This document shows positions 60,601 through 64,000 of a stretch of DNA of 64,000 nucleotides, piece after piece (positions within the stretch are counted from its first letter, which is position 1; every line of letters starts with the position of its first letter). The DNA comes from Phocoena phocoena (Eukaryota; Chordata; Mammalia; Artiodactyla; Phocoenidae). A model generated the notes under the pieces. It was not told where the DNA came from, did no database searches, and worked only from the letters and a program-made list of their open reading frames with translations. The stretch covers positions 2,717,001-2,781,000 of the forward strand of contig NC_089239.1 of NCBI RefSeq assembly GCF_963924675.1, written 5' to 3'. The position numbers and the translations under genes are program-made.

Positions 60601-61164
60601 GTGGGGCACCCGAGAGAGAATCTCCTCCACCCAGCACTGGCTTTCGTGAGGGGGAGCATTGTATTTCATACTGTTGGTTAGGGAAAGGTCTGCTTCTCTT
60701 AATACATTATTTTTGAGTTGCAAGGCGTCTGACATCCCTCTCCAGGTACCTAGAGCAGCATTTCTTAACCTTTGGGCCAGGGGGAGGGGGGCGGTGTGTA
60801 TAGCACCTCTACCGCCTCTTTCTTACTAAGAAAACAAAAGATTCTGCTCTTGGGACCCTATAGGCTCTGCTCAGTCAGCTACCTGAGAAACATGTTTCTC
60901 TTTGTGAGGGCGTTGGGCTGGCAGAGGAACCGCTGGGTCTGGACTCAGGCAGCGCTGGGTTGTTGGTGCGGTCGCCGTGGGCAGGTCTCTCAGTGGCTGC
61001 GAGCCTGTCTGCTCCTCCAGGAGAGCAGGGCTCCATGCTTTCTCACGTGGTTCCCTGAATCTAGCCTCAGATATCGACATGCTGGAGGAGTTCGCCTACC
61101 TGAGAACTCAGGAAGGTGGGAAGATCCATCTGGAACTCCTGCCCAATCAAGGGATGCTGATCAA
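29591..61164 (+). CDS. INTS10: INTS10, Integrator complex subunit 10 (exons 1-16 joined; 3' end outside window)
   Basis: Integrator is the nuclear RNA polymerase II-associated complex that cleaves snRNA 3' ends and terminates promoter-proximal transcription. INTS10 is a non-catalytic, mainly alpha-helical subunit that groups with INTS13 and INTS14 in a peripheral module (family knowledge). The sequence shows 16 exons: 29591-29719, 30305-30372, 31551-31654, 33249-33388, 35454-35535, 36030-36170, 36601-36772, 37237-37406, 38143-38276, 49087-49240, 50380-50462, 51176-51328, 54000-54108, 58599-58678, 60068-60230, 61071-61164. They total 1976 nt with phases matching at every junction and no internal stop, giving 658 codons plus two bases of K659. 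I recognised the protein directly, from MSAQGDCEF at the N-terminus to LLPNQGMLI at the end. A basic NLS-like KKRK lies at 368-371 and an acidic SSDDED at 381-386. No catalytic motif is seen or expected. About 52 C-terminal residues are missing because the window ends. In human the gene lies between CSGALNACT1 and LPL; neither is visible here. Confidence 0.96.
30305..30372 (+). CDS. INTS10: INTS10 exon 2 (residues 44-65 plus 2 nt)
   Basis: Acceptor gttgcag, then [20 protein letters not shown], ending in the first two bases of the M66 codon before gtgagtgg. The intron before it is only 585 bp and lies wholly in the CpG island. Confidence 0.95.
30830..31345 (-). mobile_element. Old L1M fragment in INTS10 intron 2
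   Basis: Reverse L1-like sequence (ggacatttaggtagtttcca, cacaccttcgccagcactgg, gactgagtatcttttcaaat), antisense to the gene. Confidence 0.6.
31551..31654 (+). CDS. INTS10: INTS10 exon 3 (residues 66-100 plus 1 nt)
   Basis: Follows acceptor aaaaatag, whose pyrimidine tract is weak. Encodes [15 protein letters not shown] through QTQFLR and ends one base into the next serine codon at donor gtaaga. A sense L1 3' end begins about 40 bp after this donor. Confidence 0.95.
31697..32093 (+). mobile_element. Sense L1 3' end in INTS10 intron 3
   Basis: 5'-truncated L1 3' UTR starting near agtcagaaagagaaatacaa, through agctgattcactttgttgta to ctccaataaagatg and A-rich tail. Begins about 40 bp after the exon 3 donor and carries aataaa at 32081-32086 in gene-sense orientation. 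Confidence 0.88.
32094..33248 (+). other. INTS10: Remainder of INTS10 intron 3
   Basis: AT-rich with no confident repeat; ends in the exon 4 acceptor. Confidence 0.5.
33249..33388 (+). CDS. INTS10: INTS10 exon 4 (residues 101-147)
   Basis: Acceptor atatacag, then [20 protein letters not shown] and on to ETVVQHG before donor gtaaga. The leucine-rich stretch [10 protein letters not shown] suggests a packed helix. Ends in phase 0. Confidence 0.95.
33795..33975 (-). mobile_element. Possible MIR in intron 4
   Basis: attattgagtgctactggca and ctttacatatatgttagtca resemble a reversed MIR, strongly diverged. Confidence 0.4.
34058..34840 (+). mobile_element. MLT1-type LTR split by a SINE (intron 4)
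   Basis: Left part 34058-34408 has gccgtaacaaaataccagaa, aaacaacagaagtttattct and agataccagtcattgagttt. The right part 34746-34840 has gaggtcacattctgaggttc and gtgaattttggggggatgct. The SINE at 34409-34745 lies between. Confidence 0.87.
34409..34745 (-). mobile_element. CHR-1-like long SINE inside an MLT1 LTR (INTS10 intron 4)
   Basis: Poly(T), several tagttgtggc-type repeats and reverse head ccaccagggaagtccc. The host LTR resumes on the other side, and acaaagactttt / acgaagaccttt is the TSD. Confidence 0.9.
35454..35535 (+). CDS. INTS10: INTS10 exon 5 (residues 148-174 plus 1 nt)
   Basis: Acceptor gaaacag, then [20 protein letters not shown] and NCFRKLF, with donor gtaaga. Acidic helix-like segment. 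The following intron is short (494 bp) with no repeat recognised. Confidence 0.94.
36030..36170 (+). CDS. INTS10: INTS10 exon 6 (residues 175-221 plus 1 nt)
   Basis: Acceptor ttcaacag. Encodes [20 protein letters not shown] and continues to the polar STQIESQHQ tail before donor gtaagt. Phase 1 at its 3' end. Confidence 0.95.
36601..36772 (+). CDS. INTS10: INTS10 exon 7 (residues 222-278 plus 2 nt)
   Basis: Acceptor cacatctcag after a T tract. Encodes [20 protein letters not shown] and on to [11 protein letters not shown]. Its N-terminal half is serine-rich and likely a flexible linker. The donor is cg|gtacaa, which fits the U2 consensus poorly at +4 to +6. Confidence 0.94.
37237..37406 (+). 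CDS. INTS10: INTS10 exon 8 (residues 279-335 plus 1 nt)
   Basis: Acceptor ctttcag. Encodes [20 protein letters not shown] through [15 protein letters not shown] before donor gttggt, another non-consensus donor. The frame stays open through the donor to a stop in intron 8 (37505-37507), so retention of intron 8 would truncate the protein. Confidence 0.95.
38143..38276 (+). CDS. INTS10: INTS10 exon 9 (residues 336-380), NLS-like basic patch
   Basis: Acceptor catccacag. Encodes [20 protein letters not shown] and ends [14 protein letters not shown] at donor gtaatt, phase 0. KKRK at 368-371 followed by further basic residues resembles a monopartite nuclear localisation signal. The 10.8-kb intron 9 follows. 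Confidence 0.95.
38415..38633 (+). mobile_element. MER20-like hAT-Charlie element in intron 9
   Basis: cagtggttctccactagagg at the start, then attttgccccctgggttatt, gaggccagggatgctgttaa and ggagccctggtg at the end give the full ~219-bp MER20 pattern. Confidence 0.8.
39072..39243 (+). mobile_element. MER1-like hAT-Charlie fragment in intron 9
   Basis: tcagcaaactttgtcctgta, ttcaggctttgcagaccgtg and agcc-acagaca segments match the MER1/Charlie3 pattern; internally shortened. Confidence 0.65.
39870..40420 (+). mobile_element. L2-like LINE 3' end in intron 9
   Basis: ctaagaataaaatccagact in the left part and cagagtacaagctccacggg with gtgacagtgtctgg at the right follow the L2 3' pattern. The GC-rich open frames here are chance. 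Confidence 0.6.
40421..41354 (+). other. INTS10: Intron 9 DNA without confident repeats
   Basis: GC-moderate. Contains a direct repeat of tggcccac(g/a)tg at 41144-41170. No extra exon that would splice in frame was recognised. Confidence 0.45.
42411..45260 (-). mobile_element. Younger L1 with 5' inversion, nested in the older L1
   Basis: Part A (42411-about 44420) is minus-strand L1, 3' UTR to ORF2, with an open frame of 231 codons at 43730-44425. Part B (about 44421-45260) is plus-strand ORF2 ([43 protein letters not shown] in the catalytic region), carrying the SINE at 44832. Parts A and B meet around AGYKIN/AGCKID and overlap by about 15 residues. TSD tatga(t/g)tttcttt at 42398-42410 and 45261-45273. 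Confidence 0.92.
44832..45170 (+). mobile_element. CHR-1-like SINE inside the inverted L1 segment (intron 9)
   Basis: Head gggcttctctggtggcgcag to an A-rich (aacaa)n tail. The TSD aagatgctaccag / aagatgctgccag (44819-44831, 45171-45183) lies in L1 ORF2, whose reading resumes after the SINE. Confidence 0.92.
46512..46923 (-). mobile_element. CHR-1-like SINE inside the older L1 (intron 9)
   Basis: Minus-strand element with a (tgttt)n-rich tail at the left. A perfect 13-bp TSD (gatgttgagtttt) lies at 46499-46511 and 46924-46936. Confidence 0.92.
47660..48015 (-). mobile_element. L1 3'-end fragment, minus strand
   Basis: Reverse L1 3' UTR (tttacagtgttgtattaatt, tgtgctatacagtagaatct, ctatgtctgtgagtctgttt), just beyond the older L1's TSD. 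Separate insertion. Confidence 0.78.
48016..48607 (+). other. INTS10: Intron 9 DNA without recognised features
   Basis: AT-rich; no exon or repeat recognised before the SINE at 48621. Confidence 0.45.
48621..48840 (-). mobile_element. Young CHR-2-like SINE in INTS10 intron 9
   Basis: About 30 T at the left, a body close to the other CHR-2-type copies, reverse head at the right. A perfect 13-bp TSD (aagcttagaattt) lies at 48608-48620 and 48841-48853. Confidence 0.94.
49087..49240 (+). CDS. INTS10: INTS10 exon 10 (residues 381-431 plus 1 nt), acidic serine patch
   Basis: Acceptor ctaagcag. Starts [20 protein letters not shown] and ends [10 protein letters not shown] before donor gtaagg. SSDDED matches a casein kinase 2-type site (inference) and lies directly after the basic patch at the end of exon 9. 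Confidence 0.95.
49241..50379 (+). other. INTS10: INTS10 intron 10
   Basis: 1.1 kb, with a possible MIR remnant near 50110-50165 (gcacatgatgtgtgcttagt). Nothing else recognised. Confidence 0.5.
50380..50462 (+). CDS. INTS10: INTS10 exon 11 (residues 432-459)
   Basis: Short 83-nt exon after acceptor ttgctcag. Encodes [20 protein letters not shown] and LNDVIIYQ before donor gtaatg. Tryptophan-rich, typical of a helical-repeat core. Ends in phase 0. Confidence 0.94.
50463..51175 (+). other. INTS10: INTS10 intron 11
   Basis: 713 bp, no repeat recognised; ends in a pyrimidine-rich acceptor ctgtgactttctaag. Confidence 0.5.
51176..51328 (+). CDS. INTS10: INTS10 exon 12 (residues 460-510)
   Basis: Acceptor tttctaag. 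Encodes [18 protein letters not shown] through [12 protein letters not shown], donor gtgagt. A symmetrical 51-codon exon, so skipping would keep frame. The alternating small and aromatic residues look like TPR-type helical repeats (inference). Confidence 0.95.
51329..52879 (+). other. INTS10: INTS10 intron 12, left part
   Basis: No confident repeat or additional exon. The short open frames have no recognisable protein content. Confidence 0.45.
52880..53235 (+). mobile_element. MIR-like SINE, disrupted (intron 12)
   Basis: ctcactactcactagcgctg and tcatctgtaaaatgggggta, then tgacacacaggaaatgctcc, follow the MIR order, with extra sequence between the two halves. Confidence 0.55.
53480..53700 (+). 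mobile_element. L2-like 3' end (intron 12)
   Basis: aaggcttagatcacctccct and ccttaagatagggacata have the L2 3' pattern. Diverged. Confidence 0.45.
54000..54108 (+). CDS. INTS10: INTS10 exon 13 (residues 511-546 plus 1 nt)
   Basis: Acceptor ttctctag. Encodes [20 protein letters not shown] and the lysine-rich loop KPKFRK before donor gtacag. Confidence 0.94.
54530..57190 (+). mobile_element. Old L1M ORF2, sense, in intron 13
   Basis: agagcagaaactaatgaaat, gaacccctaacaagattaac, atggtgctggaacaaaggga and other ORF2 landmarks in order, with many frameshifts and stops. Confidence 0.72.
57366..57708 (-). mobile_element. Tigger-like DNA transposon, minus strand, internally interrupted
   Basis: Left end cagttgacccttgaacaatg and right end tatgagtggacc-type sequence (aaaatccatgtataagtgga) are the two termini of the family seen at 18591. 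Unrelated sequence of about 170 bp lies between. Confidence 0.6.
57870..58385 (+). mobile_element. Continuation of old L1M 3' end (intron 13)
   Basis: tttcagcattgttggtaata and aagaatggataaatcaggtg to tatttgaaatgattcataat are a sense L1M 3' end, probably the same element as 54530-57190. Confidence 0.6.
58599..58678 (+). CDS. INTS10: INTS10 exon 14 (residues 547-573)
   Basis: Small 80-nt exon after acceptor tttcttag. Encodes [20 protein letters not shown] and MLACFK before donor gtaagc. Phase 1 in, phase 0 out. Confidence 0.94.
58679..59250 (+). other. INTS10: INTS10 intron 14, left part
   Basis: Contains two similar taa(c/t)agtgggg(c/t)agat-type units near 58910-58950, possibly inside a diverged MIR. 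Nothing else recognised. Confidence 0.45.
59267..59523 (-). mobile_element. Twin-primed L1 with candidate 3' transduction (intron 14)
   Basis: Between a perfect 16-bp TSD (cccaaacctgactctt at 59251-59266 and 59524-59539) lie, left to right: poly(T); about 100 bp of non-L1-end sequence with a reverse-strand aataaa (tttatt near 59296); a second poly(T); the reversed L1 terminus aacatctttattg (59394-59406); and then L1 3' UTR in the plus direction to 59523. Confidence 0.78.
60068..60230 (+). CDS. INTS10: INTS10 exon 15 (residues 574-627 plus 1 nt), upstream of a U12-type intron
   Basis: Acceptor cctgcag. Encodes [20 protein letters not shown] through ENFFNYVT, then one base of N628. The donor is gtatccttt, the U12-class motif, and the intron is phase 1. 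Confidence 0.95.
60231..61070 (+). promoter_or_regulatory. INTS10: U12-type (minor spliceosome) splice signals of INTS10 intron 15
   Basis: The 5' splice site at 60231-60239 is gtatccttt, a perfect match to the U12 consensus RTATCCTTT. Near the 3' end, ttccctgaa (61051-61059) resembles the branch consensus TTCCTTRAY with two mismatches. Its presumed branch A at 61058 is 12 nt from the terminal G at 61070, inside the usual 10-16 nt range. There is no long pyrimidine tract next to the acceptor. This is a GT-AG U12 intron in phase 1. Confidence 0.88.
61071..61164 (+). CDS. INTS10: INTS10 exon 16 (residues 628-658 plus 2 nt), last exon in window
   Basis: Follows acceptor gcctcag. Encodes [20 protein letters not shown] and [11 protein letters not shown], ending two bases into K659 at donor gtaagg. 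Roughly 52 C-terminal residues should follow in one or more exons beyond 64000. Confidence 0.95.
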
Positions 61165-64000
61165 GTAAGGGCACCGCCTCCTGCCCTCCGTGCTGAGCGC
61201 CCGCCTTCGTGTGCTCTTGGGAAACGTTTGTAAATGGCCGTGGCTTGCACACAGTCATTAGAAAGGAATACAAACCTGGTCTCTGTTTTGGAGAGTAGAT
61301 TTGATTCCGGGAATCCTTTTGAAAGACTTGGCATTTCCTTAACTACATTTCTGATAGAACATTGTTTAAATTGGGGTAGTTCTGTCACTTTTGACACTTA
61401 CTTCACTAGACAAAAGTCTTACTCATGGTATCTTTTCTGTTCCAAAACTTACAGACTGATCCTATAATTTCTGATTAGAAGTAGGGTGCTTTTAATTAAG
61501 AAAAGCCATGCTTAACTAAAGTTGAGCTGGACTGGGAAAAACTGCAGACCTAACTTCCACACTGTACTTGGGCCTCAGTGTTGACTGAAGCCCTGCTGAG
61601 CACCTGCCCGCTCAGCAGGGTGGGGCTTGGTCTTGGCACTCCCCACTCTTGGATGAAATCAGTGACCATTTATGATTTTTAAATGCCCTTGCTTCTGCCC
61701 TTCAGTCCTCATTGCAGTTTGGACAGTACATCCTCTGTGCTGCAGACGCCTCGCGTAGTGTGATGTCCATACCTCCTCCTCTGCGTCCTGCACGTTCAGC
61801 GTGTGTGGGTCAGGATCAGAGTCACTGCAGGAGACCGAACCCCGAGTGAGAAGAAAGTGTTGCTGAGGCTGACAGAGTCTCCTTTTTCCCTCGCTTGTGA
61901 AAGGGACGAGTTTTCAGTGCAAAGCCAAAATCCGCATCTCGTGCTGTCTTTGGGGAGTGTTGTAGAGAGGGAAGTAAGAAGTGTCCCTCTGGACTCCCGT
62001 AGCCTCGGGGCTGGGGCATCCAGGCAGCACGGTGTCCTGTCAGGAATGGGAAGGTGGGGTGCTTGTCCTTCACCTTGCAAACGTTACTAAAGATTCTGAG
62101 CATTTGACATGAAAGCGCAAGACCTTTATACGTTAGCTGGCTCAGGCAAGGGGACCAGACACGCTCATCTTCTCACTCTGGTAGCTCCCCTAGAACGTGG
62201 GGAAAATAATTGCATGATTCAAAATATTCTTCACCATGCTTGAGAGTAAAGATGGCTTTTTGACACGGAAGCCTAGGTAACCCCTTTTACGTTGTAATTT
62301 GCAGGTTTTGAGACTGGACACAAACATACCTTTAATAGCTTTTTCTTTAATTCCCATTAAGGCTCACCATACAAATTGTCATAATACGGAGACAACCTCA
62401 ATAGAATCAACTCTGTTTACTTAGATTAAACCTGAGTTTAATAATCCTCACACTAGATAATGCTTAGCTGTGAATGTGAGAGAAGAGGCTGTCAGAAGAT
62501 CAGTGGTTGAGTCTCAGACTTCATCCTACTGAACTGTCTCCAGCCAGTTTTAATGAGCTGCCCAGTGACACGGGAACATGCAGACAAGCCCTCGGACGAG
62601 TAGTGAAGGCGAGGGCTGTTGGACACGCAGACGGTGTCCTTAGTTAAAGAAACCCTTAATTTCTTCTAACTCCCTGTAGAAGACCATTAAGTCTCTTCGG
62701 AAACCTGCTCCTCCGTCGGTTTGGAAGCAGGACTAGGGGCTGTTGCTTAGTGAGCTGACTGTGAGTCCCAGGGTTCATTTGAAACCTGCCTTCCAAATTT
62801 CTGATGAGAAGCTACCGTGGAGAAGCGGGCCGCCTGAGACAGTTGAGGTATGGTCGGGATCTTGAGTAAAACTGTCACATTCCTTTTCCCTTTGGGTCGC
62901 AAACAAATTGTCTGAAGCCATTGTGGACCTTTTGGGGGGCCCTCCAGCCGAGCGCAGAGATGCAGGGAGCAGAGTCCAGCCTTCCCCCAGGTGAGGCTGT
63001 GAGTCTGTCCTGGTTGTGGCGTCTGGGCTGCAGCAGGTACGGTACCAGCGCCGAGGTCACGGGGGCCTGACTGGCAGGAGGGACGAGCTCTGATTCTTAC
63101 CTACACTTGCTGCTCTCATGTATTTTGAAGTAGAGAAATGCTTCTGTGCTGATGCTTGCAGTACCCTGGGTGACACAGAAACCCATGTCCTGTGTGTGCC
63201 CCGAACTGGGTGCGTGATGACGTTCTCAGAGGTGATCACCCGGCTAATGTACTCATTTCTGTTGTTACAGAATCCCACAAAGCCATGGCCCAGACTCTTG
63301 TTTTCCCCCATCTGTTCCTTTTCTCAATACTTTTTGAAATTTAAACTCAACCTTTCTTTATCAAAAACATTGCCAGCCTCTCCAGTCCTCTTGAAAGGGC
63401 CTCTTCAGTCTGGGGCTTCAGTCCCATCAAAGATGGTTCTAAAAAGTCACGGGTGTCTTTCTGGGATCGGCATGGACGTGGCAAGCGTGGAGAGCAAAGG
63501 CGCTGGATTTGAGATTCTCTCCACGGCCGTTCCATGGCACCTCCCCGTCCTCTCCCCTGGCTCTTGCTTTTCATGCCAGATCTCAGCGGGCTGAGCCGGG
63601 GACTGGCAGCCGAGAGGCCTGTGGACCCATGTGGGCCACAGCCGTGCAGTGGGGGGGCTGGTAGCCTCTGTCCTCCCAAAACAGCTGCTCGAGGCCTGAG
63701 GCTGGCGGTTCTGTGCAGCCTGCCCCCCGTCTCATGCGTTTTCTCTGGAGTGTTGTTTTTAAGTGCAGGCTGAGTCGGTGTGGGTGTTTGAATGCCGCTG
63801 TTTGCTGTTTTTTAAAGGCCTTCTAGCCCTCCCATGGGGTTACTGCAGCAGGAATTCTTACCTGTGCTTCAGCCCAGCATACAGACTGCTGACAGGTACC
63901 AAGTGGACACACCTGCTCATAGTGTACTGTTTGTCGACATGTTTTACTGCCCATGGTTTTCAGCTCTTTGTTCCTCAGTGCTCTTTTTCATGCTTTATTT
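61165..64000 (+). other. INTS10: Start of INTS10 intron 16
   Basis: No reading frame continues the INTS10 C-terminus, so the final exon lies outside. A 10-bp hairpin (ccctgctgag / ctcagcaggg) is at 61591-61620. No other gene recognised; repeats are sparse. Confidence 0.55.

Noticed and set aside
63117..63600. Open frame 63118-63594 as INTS10 final exon
   Set aside because: Its translation does not resemble the INTS10 C-terminus and no suitable acceptor in phase 2 precedes it.
1..64000. Repeated similar ~200-bp blocks as a CRISPR-like or tandem array
   Set aside because: Copies are dispersed in both orientations with individual TSDs and poly(A); they are SINE insertions.

Overview
This window is mammalian nuclear DNA, most likely from a cetacean. 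It carries about fifteen tRNA-derived SINEs of the CHR (Cetacea-Hippo-Ruminant) type, many with clean target-site duplications (TSDs). It also has abundant young and old L1, MLT1-type ERVL-MaLR LTRs and hAT/Tigger DNA transposons, and I saw no Bov-B LINE. The cetacean assignment rests on SINE type as I know it, not on a search.

Only one protein-coding gene is visible: INTS10, subunit 10 of the Integrator complex, on the + strand from 29591 to beyond the right edge. Sixteen coding exons were placed by splice sites, reading phase and recognised protein sequence. They join without a frameshift or stop into 658 complete codons plus two bases. Human INTS10 is about 710 residues, so only the last ~52 residues and the 3' UTR lie outside. 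The start codon sits in a CpG island (about 29090-30380) with a TATA-less promoter, ETS-like and NRF1-like sites and a short CGG run. Intron 15 has the signals of a minor-spliceosome (U12-type) intron.

Layout: 1-29089 is gene-free flank packed with repeats: L1M and younger L1 pieces, CHR SINEs (several nested), three MLT1-type LTR pieces, two copies of another LTR, a Tigger-like element and a possible ERV internal remnant. 29090-30380 is the INTS10 promoter/CpG island with exons 1 and 2. 31551-38276 holds exons 3-9 with short introns. 38277-49086 is intron 9 (10.8 kb), dominated by a three-level nest: an antisense L1, a younger 5'-inverted L1 inside it, and SINEs inside both. 49087-61164 holds exons 10-16. 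61165-64000 is the start of intron 16 with no exon seen.

No new multi-gene system is present. The unusual signals are structural: the U12-type intron, a 38-bp copy of flanking DNA inside an L1 with a duplicated 34-bp flank, several near-perfect short-loop palindromes that look like template-switch products, a twin-primed L1 with a possible 3' transduction, and a sense L1 3' end close behind the exon 3 donor.
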